Part shown: positions 8,785-16,026 of the stretch, piece by piece
How the letters are laid out: every line of letters begins with the position of its first letter
Numbering within the stretch: the first letter of the stretch is position 1
Source of the DNA: Hymenobacter lucidus
Lineage (GTDB): Bacteria; Bacteroidota; Bacteroidia; Cytophagales; Hymenobacteraceae
Reading direction: 5' to 3'
DNA length: 64,000 nucleotides
Assembly (NCBI RefSeq): GCF_020447265.1
Contig: NZ_JAJADR010000002.1
Coordinates: 496,001-560,000, forward strand
Notes under the pieces: generated by a model
What the model was told of the DNA's origin: nothing
Databases searched by the model: none
What the model saw: only the letters and a program-made list of their open reading frames with translations
Translations under genes and position numbers: made by a program

Positions 8785-9234
8785 TTATGCGTTATCGGCA
8801 GCTACGGCAGCAGGCTGTCCAGCTATTTTCAGCTCTACTTCCATGTTGCCGCGCGTGCCCACGGAGTAAGGACATATCTGGTGTGCCTTGTTGACTATGT
8901 CGGTAGCCGTCTGCAGGTCCATGCCCTTCAGATCCACATCCAGCACTGCGCTCAGGCCATAGCCCTCGCCTTCCTGAAACAAGGTTACCGAGCACTGCAC
9001 CGTGCTGGCCGGGTCAAGCGTCTGGTTTTCCCGATTGGCAATAACAATCAGCGCCTGCTGAAAGCAAGAGGCATAGCCAGCGGCGAAAAGTTGCTCGGGG
9101 TTGGTAGCTCCTTTCTTGCCACCCAAGCCCTCCGGAACCGACATATTCAGATCAATAACGCTGTCGGAGGAGCGCACGTGGCCACTACGGCCGCCGGTGG
9201 CCGTGGCATCGGCCGTATATAGGTTCTTTTTCAT
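8785..9234 (-). CDS. ohr: Organic hydroperoxide resistance protein (Ohr/OsmC family)
   Basis: Ohr is a thiol peroxidase that reduces organic hydroperoxides in the cytoplasm. The 149-residue protein has both redox cysteines in context: AAGYASCFQQALI (peroxidatic) and AHQICPYSVGTRGN (resolving). The Ohr-type N-terminus YTADATATGGRSGHVRSSD separates it from OsmC proper. Length is typical for Ohr. No OhrR-type MarR gene is next to it, so its regulation is not visible here. ATG 9234 starts directly before the conserved MKKNLYTADAT. Confidence 0.93.
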   Translation of the reverse strand: MKKNLYTADATATGGRSGHVRSSDSVIDLNMSVPEGLGGKKGATNPEQLFAAGYASCFQQALIVIANRENQTLDPASTVQCSVTLFQEGEGYGLSAVLDVDLKGMDLQTATDIVNKAHQICPYSVGTRGNMEVELKIAGQPAAVAADNA

Positions 9235-9357
9235 GGTAGGTGTTAGGTTAGCGGGTAATCGGTTGTGTATCTGTCTTAACTGACAAATAGCCTATTTGGT
9301 TGTGCCAGCCAGCATCAGGATTTTGCGCTCAGCGATACTTACAAATGCGGATTGGGT

Positions 9358-9388
9358 TTGGCAGGGCGTATTTTTCTCTCTACTTTTG
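9358..9388 (+). promoter_or_regulatory. Promoter of tRNA-Arg
   Basis: TTG (9358-9360), a 20-bp spacer and TACTTTTG (9381-9388). This is an exact match to the Bacteroidota consensus, ending 20 bp before the tRNA. Confidence 0.75.
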
Positions 9389-9408
9389 CCCCATATCTGC
9401 TTCGAATT

Positions 9409-9483
9409 GGTCGCGTCGTACAACGGATAGTATAAGAGTTTCCGAAGCTCTTGATCTAGGTTCGATTCCTAGCGCGACCACCA
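9409..9483 (+). tRNA. tRNA-Arg (anticodon CCG)
   Basis: A full cloverleaf can be drawn. The acceptor is GGTCGCG with CGCGACC, the D arm GTAC/GTAT. The anticodon arm is AGAGT-TTCCGAA-GCTCT with CCG at 9442-9444. The T arm is CTAGG-TTCGATT-CCTAG, with discriminator A and an encoded CCA at 9481-9483. It reads CGG arginine codons. Confidence 0.95.
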
Positions 9484-9518
9484 AAAAGGCCCTCACAGTA
9501 TCGTGAGGGCCTTTTTTA
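9484..9518 (+). terminator. Terminator of the tRNA unit
   Basis: AAAGGCCCTCAC and GTGAGGGCCTTTTTT arms with a short loop, directly behind the tRNA CCA end. Confidence 0.9.
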
Positions 9519-9702
9519 TTTAGTCAGTGGCAGTTTCAGTGGCATATTTATCCGATTTGCTTCGTTTTCGCACCCTTATCTGCCTGCGGCAAGGGCCGCT
9601 TACGACCTGGCAGGTGATAAAATTTATACCAGCGTCCCTGCACTTTGTGCCACCTGCTGCGGTAGCGCTAAATTTTCGGTTCAGGCGTGGGCAAGCTGGG
9701 TA

Positions 9703-9733
9703 GTGGCACCATCGGTTGATGCGATGGTGCCAC
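9703..9733. repeat. 11-bp perfect inverted repeat
   Basis: GTGGCACCATC and GATGGTGCCAC are separated by 9 bp in a 270-bp stretch (9519-9791) where I see no gene. There is no T-run, so it is not a normal terminator. It could be a protein-binding site or a remnant of a mobile-element end. Confidence 0.6.
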
Positions 9734-9791
9734 ATGGTTTTTATGCCGACCTTGCGTTACTCTTGGCTAGGTAGGCTGCGGGGCTTATTGC

Positions 9792-10277
9792 TTGCGTATG
9801 ACCAACTTCTTCACCCGCTGGGGCCGCGTGCTACTGCTGCTGACCCTGCCCTTCCTGGCCCAGGCCCAAACCGGCGGTTCAGTGGGTATCGGCACCACTA
9901 CCCCCACCACCTCGGCCGCGCTCAAGGTGAGCAGTACCAGCCAGGGTTTGCTTCCCCCGCGCCTCACGGCCAGCCAACGTGCTGCCATTGCCAGCCCCGT
10001 GGCCGACCTGCTGGTGTACCAGACCGACGGTACCCAGGGCATCTACTACTATAACGGCATCGCCTGGGTGAACCTGACCACTGGACGGGTGCCTGATGCC
10101 AATGGTTCGACCATAGCAGAGGTGAGCACGCTGGCCGGCACGGCGGGCAGTACGGGTAGCCTCGACGGCACGGGCGCAGCCGCCCGCTTCAATAGACCCG
10201 CCGTCGTGGCCGTGGACGCGGCGGGCTTGGTATATGTGGCCGACTATGGCAACCACACTATCCGGGCTATCAGGTAA
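9792..10277 (+). pseudogene. Truncated NHL-repeat surface protein
   Basis: The 161-residue frame starts with a signal peptide ([13 protein letters not shown]). It has a surface-protein head of the type [23 protein letters not shown]...YNGIAWVNL, then enters its first NHL repeat: [51 protein letters not shown]. It stops at TAA there. Such proteins normally run on for several more NHL repeats and a C-terminal sorting domain, so the 3' part appears lost. The sequence after the stop matches no NHL repeat in any frame. ATG 9792 and the ATG two codons later are both possible starts. Whether the short product is made is unknown. Confidence 0.65.
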
Positions 10278-10612
10278 AGAGGTCGGCTTGGGGGCCCTTG
10301 CCCCTGGCACATCGCCCTGCGGCTTGGAGGAGTACCGGCACGAGTTGGAAGGCCATTTGCCGCGCATGGAGCAGATTCTGCGCTGGCTCTGGTTCGGAGG
10401 CGACGGAGCGTTCCGCCGCAAGCAAAACAAGCAACAGCAAGAAACCGTGGTTTACGCAAGGTAAGGTGTTCGGATTACTTGCCGATAAAAGGCCCCAAAA
10501 ATGCTGTTTTTCGGGGTCTCCAACTAGGTGCTGAAAGTGTTCGGAAAAGAGTTCTTTTTCGAACACCTTACTTTGCTTAAACCACCGGTTTGCTGAACCG
10601 TTCAGGATAGGT
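10278..10612. other. 335-bp scar region without a recognised gene
   Basis: It holds a plus-frame stretch ending at 10464 (EEYRHELEGHLPRMEQILRW and a basic, Gln-rich tail) that reads like a protein C-terminus but has no recognisable start or family. An inverted repeat follows directly after it. I interpret the segment as debris left by a rearrangement that also cut the NHL gene. Confidence 0.4.
10456..10576. repeat. Small inverted-repeat element, 17-bp arms
   Basis: The arms 10456-10472 (GCAAGGTAAGGTGTTCG) and 10560-10576 are inverted copies with one mismatch, 121 bp end to end. Inside, GTGTTCG (10537-) and CGAACAC form a second, tighter stem. The left arm overlaps the stop codon of the unexplained frame ending at 10464. 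It resembles the ends of a small nonautonomous insertion or an IS remnant. Confidence 0.5.
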
Positions 10613-10846
10613 CTATTCTTCCAAGCGATAGGCGGTATACTTTTCACCAAAGCCTTGCCAGTACACCAGTAAGCGGCCACAGTGGGGGCACACCAGCATT
10701 GACTTCATGTTGGAATAGAGCGTGTCGGCGTCTACCTGCCCGGCGTCGCGGTCGTATTCGACATCTGAGATCAACAGCCATTCACTCGGATTGGGAATAG
10801 CACCCATATCTAGGAATTGACCGCACTTACACATTTCCTTAGGCAT
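10613..10846 (-). CDS. Small zinc-ribbon-like protein
   Basis: A 77-residue protein with a CKCG pair near the N-terminus and CPHCGRLLVYW near residue 53, which together can bind one zinc. The C-terminus is YWQGFGEKYTAYRLEE. The first lines (ECG-type SEWLLISDVEYDRD) resemble small cytoplasmic proteins often seen next to toxin or immunity genes, but no partner is present. Function is not recognised. It is kept as a gene because it has an ATG start, balanced composition and paired Cys motifs. It lies in the scar region between two damaged genes. Confidence 0.6.
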   Translation of the reverse strand: MPKEMCKCGQFLDMGAIPNPSEWLLISDVEYDRDAGQVDADTLYSNMKSMLVCPHCGRLLVYWQGFGEKYTAYRLEE

Positions 10847-10883
10847 AGACCAAAGCTAGTGCTTTACCAGATAATCGCTCCTT

Positions 10884-11378
10884 TTGCTAGGCGCCGCGCT
10901 GCTGCTGGCCCGCCCCGGCCAAGCCCAGCTGCTGAGCCCCACCCAGGTGCCGCCGCTGGCCTTCGTAGCCCTGCAACAGCAGTATCCGCTGGCCACCCAG
11001 GTGCAGTGGCGCCGCACGCAGGGGCTCTACCAGGTCAGCTTTAGCCAGGGCGCCGGCCAGCAATTTGCCCGCTTCACCGCCACCGGCGACGTGGAATCCA
11101 CCGGCCGGCCCCTGTCGCTCAGCGCTCTGCCCGCTTCGGTGCGTCGCACGCTGGTTACTTATTACCCCAGTCGGCAAGTATGCCTGGCCGCCCGGTTTGT
11201 GAATGCCCGCACACACGTAATCACCTACGAAACAGCCATCTGCGAAAGCAGCGTCAGCCGCACGCTGGTTTTCACGGCTGACGGCCGCAAAGTACGCCGC
11301 CCCCCGCTAGGTCAAACCGAGCCCAGGCGTGGCCATTTTAAACGGCTGCTTTTATTGGCAAAGCCACCCCAGCCATAA
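10884..11378 (+). CDS. PepSY-like (BLIP-like) secreted protein, possible 5' truncation
   Basis: A 164-residue frame. After a hydrophobic N-terminus ending in RPGQAQ it has a PepSY-like fold region: AFVALQQQYPLATQVQWRRTQGLYQVSF followed by a strand-rich repeat and LPASVRRTLVTYYPSRQV. Bacteroidota carry many such periplasmic proteins of unknown role. The only start after the in-frame TAA at 10872 is a TTG at 10884. This gives a signal peptide without the usual basic residues, so the true 5' end may have been lost in the rearranged region upstream. The last 41 bp overlap the convergent ATPase gene. Confidence 0.6.
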   Translation: MLGAALLLARPGQAQLLSPTQVPPLAFVALQQQYPLATQVQWRRTQGLYQVSFSQGAGQQFARFTATGDVESTGRPLSLSALPASVRRTLVTYYPSRQVCLAARFVNARTHVITYETAICESSVSRTLVFTADGRKVRRPPLGQTEPRRGHFKRLLLLAKPPQP

Positions 11379-13998
11379 CGGCTGGGAGCGTCACCACCGG
11401 TTGGCTCCTACGCCGGCTGACAAGCTTTTGCAGCTCGACGGCCCAGAAGACCACGCTGGAAATGGCCAGGGTGATGCCCAATTCCCGCCAGCTCAGGGGC
11501 TGGGTGCTGAATAAGTCGTTGCCGAAAGGCGTGTAGATGACCAGCAGCTGCAAGGCCACGGTGAGGGCCACCGCGCCGAGCAGGGGTTTGTTGGAGAGCA
11601 GGCCCACGGTAAACACCGATTCCCGGCCCGAGCGAATGGCCAGCACGTTGCCTAGCTGGCTGAGGCAGAGCACGGTAAACGTCATCGTTTGCCAGTGGGC
11701 CACGCCGCTGCGCAGGGACCAGGCCTGGGTGCCCAGGGTGAGAGCTCCAATCAAGAGGCCCACCCAGAGGATAAACCAGCCCAGTCCGTCGGCGAAAATG
11801 GTCTGCCGGGGGTTGATGGGCGGACGCTGCATGGTGTTGGCCTCGGCCGGCTCGTAGGCCAGCGCCAGACCGGGCAGACCGTCACTGATGAGGTTAACCC
11901 ACAGAATGTGAATGGCCAGCAAGGGAATCGGCAGGCCGAAAAACGGGGCCAGGAAGATGGCCCAGATTTCGCCCGCGTTGCCGGACAGGATGTAGCGGAT
12001 AAACTTGAGAATGTTGGCGTAGATGCGGCGGCCGTGCCGCACGGCCTGCACGATGGTAGCAAAGTTGTCGTCGAGCAGAATCAGGTGGGCGGCCTCCTTG
12101 GCTACTTCCGTCCCGTTGATACCCATGGCAATGCCGATATCGGCGTTTTTAAGCGCTGGCGCATCGTTCACGCCGTCGCCGGTCATGGCCACAAAGTGGT
12201 GGCGGGCCTGCAGCGCACGAATGATGCGCAGCTTCTGGGCCGGGTCGACGCGGGCGTACACCCGCACCCGCTCCACGAGGGCAGCAAAGGCCGGCTCATC
12301 CAAGGCCGCCAGCTCCGGGCCGGTCAGCACTAGCTCTTCGGCCGAGGTAAGAATGCCCAGACTTTCGGCAATGGCTTTGGCCGTCAGCTTATGGTCGCCG
12401 GTAATCATGACGGGGATAATGCCGGCGGCCCGGCATTCGGCCACAGCCTGCCGGGCCTCGTCGCGGGGCGGGTCCATCAGACTGGCAAAGCCGAGGAAAG
12501 TAAGCCCGGATTCCACCGTGGCGGGGTCAAGGGTAGCGGGCAGCGCGGGCAGGAGCTTGGCCGCGTAGCCCAGCACCCGGTAGCCCTGGGCCGCCATGGC
12601 ATCTACGCGCCGCTGCAGGTAGGGTATTTGGCTAGGGTCCTGGAGCTGCTTGAACAAAGCGCCCATCGCGCCCTTCGTGACGCACAGCACGCCCTGGCTG
12701 GTTTGGTGCAGCGTGCTCATGCACATGCGCTGCGAGTCGAAAGGCAGCTCGCCGATGCGCGGAAAGCGGGCATCCAGCGCAGTACGCTCGTACTGTTTAT
12801 CGGCGGCATATTGGGCCAGGGCTACCTCGGTGGAGTCGCCCAGCCACTGGCCCTGCGCGTCGCGGGTTACGTCGTGGTTCAGGGCCATGGCCGTCAGCAG
12901 TCCGTTGCCTTCCGCTAGCAGCGGCGTAGCGGCAGCCGGCTCATACAGGTCGAGCACGGTCATCTTGTTGAGCGTGAGCGTGCCGGTTTTGTCGGTGCAG
13001 ATGTAGGTGACCGAGCCCAGCGTTTCGACGGCGGGCAGCTTACGGATAAGGGCGTGGCTGCGCACCAGTCGCTTGGCACCCAGAGCCAGGGCCACGGTGA
13101 CTACCGCCGGCAGGGCCTCCGGAATAGCTGCCACGGCCAGGGAAATGGCTACAAGCAGCAGGTTCAGCAGCGGCTCGCCGCGCAGCCAGCCCGCCAGGAA
13201 GAAGAGCGCACAGATGCCCAGGGCCCCGGCGGCCAACCGTTTGCCGAAAGTGGCCAGTCGTTTCTGCAGGGGCGTGGCCGTTTCCGCGGTTTGCAACAGG
13301 GCCGCAATCTTACCCAGCTCGGTGTGCTGGCCGGTGGCTACCACGTAGGCCGTGGCCCGCCCGTTGGTTACAAACGTGCCTTTGTAGCCCAGGTTCGCCC
13401 GGTCACCGAGCGGGTAAGCACCCGCGGGTAGCGCATCCGGACTTTTCTCCACGTTGGTAGCTTCCCCCGTCAACGACGACTCATCGACTTTCAAGGCGTG
13501 GGTATCCACGAAGCGCACATCGGCCGGGATGATGTTGCCCGCTTCCAGCACTACCACGTCGCCGGGCACTAGGTCGGCGGCGGCAACCTTGAGCGGCTGC
13601 CCCGCGCGCAGCACCTGGGCCTGGTGGGCGGCCATCTTCTGCAGGGCTTCCAGGGCCTTGCTGGCCCGGTACTCCTGCAGAAACCCCACCAGAGCATTGA
13701 GCAGGACAATGGCGATAATGATGTAGGCGGACTTGGCCTCACCTACCAGCCCGGAAATAACCGCCGCGGTGAGTAATACCAGGATCATCACATCCGTGAA
13801 CTGATTGAGCAGCAGTTGCCCAACAGTCTTCTTTTTAGTATCGGCCAGCTCGTTTTTGCCGTGCTCCACCAGCCGCTGCTGCGCCGTGGCGGCGTCCAGC
13901 CCGGCGGGCGTGGTGCCAAGGGCGCGGGCGGTATCGGCCACCGAGGCAATATGATACTCCATTCTGGTAAGGGGTTGAGGAAACGCGTGGTCATTCAC
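11338..13998 (-). CDS. P-type cation-transporting ATPase, Ca2+ (IIA) type
   Basis: An 886-residue membrane pump. It has the actuator motif SSLTGEAT, the M4 motif AIPEALPAVVTVAL, the phosphorylation site CTDKTGTLTLNK, the hinge MTGDGVNDAPALK, and about ten membrane segments including a C-terminal cation_ATPase_C half. The PEALP variant and GNAGEIWAIF/ILWVNLISDGLPGLAL segments fit SERCA/PMR1-like bacterial Ca2+ or Mn2+ exporters rather than heavy-metal pumps. An ATG at 13962 (MEYHIASVAD) gives the usual N-terminus, and 13998 adds 12 residues. The universal stress protein gene lies 26 bp upstream on the same strand, so they form a likely two-gene unit. Ion choice is inferred. Confidence 0.9.
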   Translation of the reverse strand: MNDHAFPQPLTRMEYHIASVADTARALGTTPAGLDAATAQQRLVEHGKNELADTKKKTVGQLLLNQFTDVMILVLLTAAVISGLVGEAKSAYIIIAIVLLNALVGFLQEYRASKALEALQKMAAHQAQVLRAGQPLKVAAADLVPGDVVVLEAGNIIPADVRFVDTHALKVDESSLTGEATNVEKSPDALPAGAYPLGDRANLGYKGTFVTNGRATAYVVATGQHTELGKIAALLQTAETATPLQKRLATFGKRLAAGALGICALFFLAGWLRGEPLLNLLLVAISLAVAAIPEALPAVVTVALALGAKRLVRSHALIRKLPAVETLGSVTYICTDKTGTLTLNKMTVLDLYEPAAATPLLAEGNGLLTAMALNHDVTRDAQGQWLGDSTEVALAQYAADKQYERTALDARFPRIGELPFDSQRMCMSTLHQTSQGVLCVTKGAMGALFKQLQDPSQIPYLQRRVDAMAAQGYRVLGYAAKLLPALPATLDPATVESGLTFLGFASLMDPPRDEARQAVAECRAAGIIPVMITGDHKLTAKAIAESLGILTSAEELVLTGPELAALDEPAFAALVERVRVYARVDPAQKLRIIRALQARHHFVAMTGDGVNDAPALKNADIGIAMGINGTEVAKEAAHLILLDDNFATIVQAVRHGRRIYANILKFIRYILSGNAGEIWAIFLAPFFGLPIPLLAIHILWVNLISDGLPGLALAYEPAEANTMQRPPINPRQTIFADGLGWFILWVGLLIGALTLGTQAWSLRSGVAHWQTMTFTVLCLSQLGNVLAIRSGRESVFTVGLLSNKPLLGAVALTVALQLLVIYTPFGNDLFSTQPLSWRELGITLAISSVVFWAVELQKLVSRRRSQPVVTLPAVMAGVALPIKAAV

Positions 13999-14024
13999 TA
14001 CCGGCTGCCGTGGAAAGGAAGGGC

Positions 14025-14846
14025 CTACTCCTGGGCGGGCAATACCAACACCGGCACGGCGCTATGCAGCAGCACCTGGGCCGTTACGCTGCGGTGAAAC
14101 AGCTGCCCCAGGAAGCTGCGCGGCCGGGCAATGACAATCACCAGATCAAAATTGGTGGGCTGCGCGGCGCTTATAATGGCTTCGGCCGCGTCGGGAGCGG
14201 CACGGCTGAGGATGCGGACGGGCTCGGTTAAGCCACTGGTCAACTCCAGTCGGCGGACAATCTTCAGTAGTTCAGCTTCTGCTTCCTCCACCTTTTCTTC
14301 CTGCGTGAGGTGCAGCACGGTTACCTTGGCGCGCAGCCCATTGAGCAGGTGCCGCATGGGGCTGGTGTGCTCTCCCAGAGAGAAATCCTCGCCATCTACG
14401 GCCAGCAGCACCCGCCGCGGTGGGCGGGCCGCCTGCACGGTGTAAGGCACCACCAGCATGGGCTGGGGCGCGGTGCGCAACAGGTCCAGGGCGGTGGTGC
14501 TCACCAGTTCGTCGGGCGTGTCCTCTGTGTTGGAGCGGCCCAGCACAACCAGGGCCGGCTGGTGACGACGTATGGCATCGGCCACGGCGTAAGCCACCCG
14601 GCCGTGCCCTACTTCCGTCGTCACGGGCCCCGGTAGATTGTCAGCCAGACTGTGTAGCGCCTTGGCCGCCGCCCGACTCTGTTTCGACAGATGACCAGTA
14701 AATAGTTCGGGGTCCAGCACCGAGTCGCGGGATACATTCAGCAGCACTTGCTGGGCACCTAATGGCCCGGCCAGATTACTGGCGTAGGCTAGGGCCCGGT
14801 CGGCGGCCTGGAAAAAGTCGGTGAGTATGAGCAGAGTGAGGTCCAT
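14025..14846 (-). CDS. Tandem universal stress protein (UspA family)
   Basis: 273 residues forming two Usp domains, each ending with a VLVVP/VLVLP strand. Motifs are LILTDFFQAADRALAYASNL at the start of domain 1, PALVVLGRSNTEDTPDEL, and the C-terminal GQLFHRSVTAQVLLHSAVPVLVLP in place of the canonical ATP-binding loop. The SVTA/ HS residues keep the nucleotide-site geometry. It is upstream of, and cotranscribed with, the cation ATPase. A clear paralog with the same layout lies at 42160. Its role is probably stress adaptation; direct activity is unknown. Confidence 0.88.
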   Translation of the reverse strand: MDLTLLILTDFFQAADRALAYASNLAGPLGAQQVLLNVSRDSVLDPELFTGHLSKQSRAAAKALHSLADNLPGPVTTEVGHGRVAYAVADAIRRHQPALVVLGRSNTEDTPDELVSTTALDLLRTAPQPMLVVPYTVQAARPPRRVLLAVDGEDFSLGEHTSPMRHLLNGLRAKVTVLHLTQEEKVEEAEAELLKIVRRLELTSGLTEPVRILSRAAPDAAEAIISAAQPTNFDLVIVIARPRSFLGQLFHRSVTAQVLLHSAVPVLVLPAQE

Positions 14847-14936
14847 AATCGAGGCGCGGAACGTGAGTGAGATGCCGAAGCAAGTTCCGCCTCTCGATTC
14901 CGATGGTCCATGTCGAAAATTTCCTAGCTGCCTGAT

Positions 14937-15167
14937 TTATCTCATACCGCCGTTCCTAGGCCCCGCAGGCATACCAACCAGGCGGCGCAGACTGTAGCAG
15001 TGCAGCAAGAGTATGCGTAGCTGGTTGAAGGGCATGTGGCTGTGTATGGCCACCACTTTCAGCGCGTGAGTCCGTAGAGCTCTGCTAAACGGGTTGACTT
15101 CGTGCGCCAGCATGGTAGTTGCCGGCAATGAGGGCGCGCTGTTCTGCAGCCAGCAAAGGCGGCCCAC
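14937..15167 (-). pseudogene. Remnant of a DUF1259 (LpqO-like) gene
   Basis: On the minus strand the frame reads MLAHEVNPFSRALRTHALK then VVAIHSHMPFNQLRILLLHC. From memory this closely follows the DUF1259 core (EVNPV...AL..HGI.VTALHNHM...PRLFFLH). Only the last third of the domain remains, the family residues E/P after HNHM are altered, and there is no signal peptide or first DUF1259 copy. It therefore looks like a decayed C-terminal piece. DUF1259 genes often accompany metal-resistance clusters, and a large one begins just downstream. Not assigned by a search, so medium confidence. Confidence 0.5.
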
Positions 15168-15388
15168 GAGCTCAGGTCGATGGCGGTAGTCATCTTGGAG
15201 CCCATCATTACGGACGGTATATTGGACACACTATGTACCTGCTACTGCGTAGCCAACAAAGCCCGCGGAAAGAAGGATGTACTACCGGGGCATACCTCTG
15301 GCAAATACCGGCGGAGCACCTGGCTGCTCTGGTCGGGCCTACGTACAAGCACCGACTCACAAGGGAAAGCGAAGTTCCCGGACAGTTT
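15168..15388. other. Intergenic stretch before the first metal unit
   Basis: I find no gene in this stretch. With the DUF1259 remnant it makes up most of a 567-bp gap between the stress-protein gene and the first gene of the copper cluster. Confidence 0.5.
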
Positions 15389-15396
15389 TACCTTTG
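15389..15396 (+). promoter_or_regulatory. -7 promoter box of the first leader gene
   Basis: TACCTTTG matches TAnnTTTG exactly, 17 bp before the ATG at 15414. No clear TTG box sits about 20 bp upstream, which would suit a promoter needing an activator. The paralogous gene at 24829 has the same box at nearly the same distance. Confidence 0.5.
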
Positions 15397-15413
15397 CTGC
15401 TCTACCCCGGCTT

Positions 15414-15902
15414 ATGTTTCGATTCCACCGCTCCATCCTCCGCCTGACGGCGACGACCCTGCTGGTCGTCTTCCTGAGCGCGCTGTTGGGGCCGGTGGCC
15501 GCGCTGGCGCAGTTGCTACGCTACTCGGCAGCCGTACATCTGCACCTGCCGAGTATGCCCCAGGCGCATCACCACCACGATGATGACCATGACGACAACC
15601 AGGACGATGACCACGAACAAGACCACCACGCCCCGGTAGCTCAGCACTCGTCCAATCCCCACCACGGGCACCATGCCTGCACGGGTGATGATGACCAGCA
15701 ACTCACCGGCCTCACCCCGCTACTCAAGCTGCTGGGCGGCCATAGCGCGCCGGCCGTGCTGGCCCTGCCCCCGGCGCAGATCTTGCTGTTCCGGCCGTTT
15801 CAGGCCTGGGAACGGCAGCAAGCCGTGGTGCTGGTGCCGCCTGAGCACCTCAAACCTAAAATTCCCGACCTGCGAATCTTTATTGGTTCCCTGGTAATCT
15901 GA
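15414..15902 (+). CDS. His/Asp-rich secreted protein, HYC_CC_PP-like
   Basis: A 162-residue protein. A signal peptide or membrane anchor (about residues 8-32) is followed by a metal-binding stretch at about 52-90 packed with His and Asp (HHHHDDDHDD and HGHHACTGDDD). The C-terminus ends in LKPKIPDLRIFIGSLVI. That tail is shared with the Cys-rich protein at 24829, which I relate to the small Bacteroidota family named HYC_CC_PP in annotation pipelines. A periplasmic metal buffer or sensor is inferred from the composition. It heads unit 1 of the copper cluster, followed by a long hairpin and then the RND pump. ATG 15414 was chosen over earlier in-frame codons because the signal peptide starts there. 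Confidence 0.65.
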   Translation: MFRFHRSILRLTATTLLVVFLSALLGPVAALAQLLRYSAAVHLHLPSMPQAHHHHDDDHDDNQDDDHEQDHHAPVAQHSSNPHHGHHACTGDDDQQLTGLTPLLKLLGGHSAPAVLALPPAQILLFRPFQAWERQQAVVLVPPEHLKPKIPDLRIFIGSLVI

Positions 15903-15917
15903 GTACCCGCAACTCGT

Positions 15918-15965
15918 AAGGTTCGCGCTGGAATGGCTATGCCATGCCCGGCGCGGACCTTTTTG
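15918..15965 (+). terminator. Long hairpin between leader gene and RND operon
   Basis: AAGGTTCGCGC pairs with GCGCGGACCTTTTT (one G-U), and inside it ATGGC pairs with GCCAT. It ends 61 bp before the pump start codon, so it is a terminator or attenuator. A similar nested hairpin follows the paralogous leader gene at 25304. Confidence 0.65.
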
Positions 15966-16026
15966 CGTGTTACTGCCGGCTCCCTACCCCCTCTTTATCC
16001 GTTTTTCTTTACTCGTTCAGCACCCT

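Noticed and set aside
9520..9735. 71-codon minus frame behind the tRNA
   Set aside because: Cys/Arg-rich with no start context or family; treated as non-coding.
10234..10464. 76-codon plus frame ending at 10464
   Set aside because: It reads like a C-terminus (EEYRHELEGHLPRMEQ) but has no plausible start or family, so it is mentioned only as part of the scar region.
9409..10612. Integrated island bounded by a copy of the tRNA-Arg 3' end
   Set aside because: No second copy of the tRNA tail (TTCGATTCCTAG...CACC) was seen in the window and no integrase gene is present.
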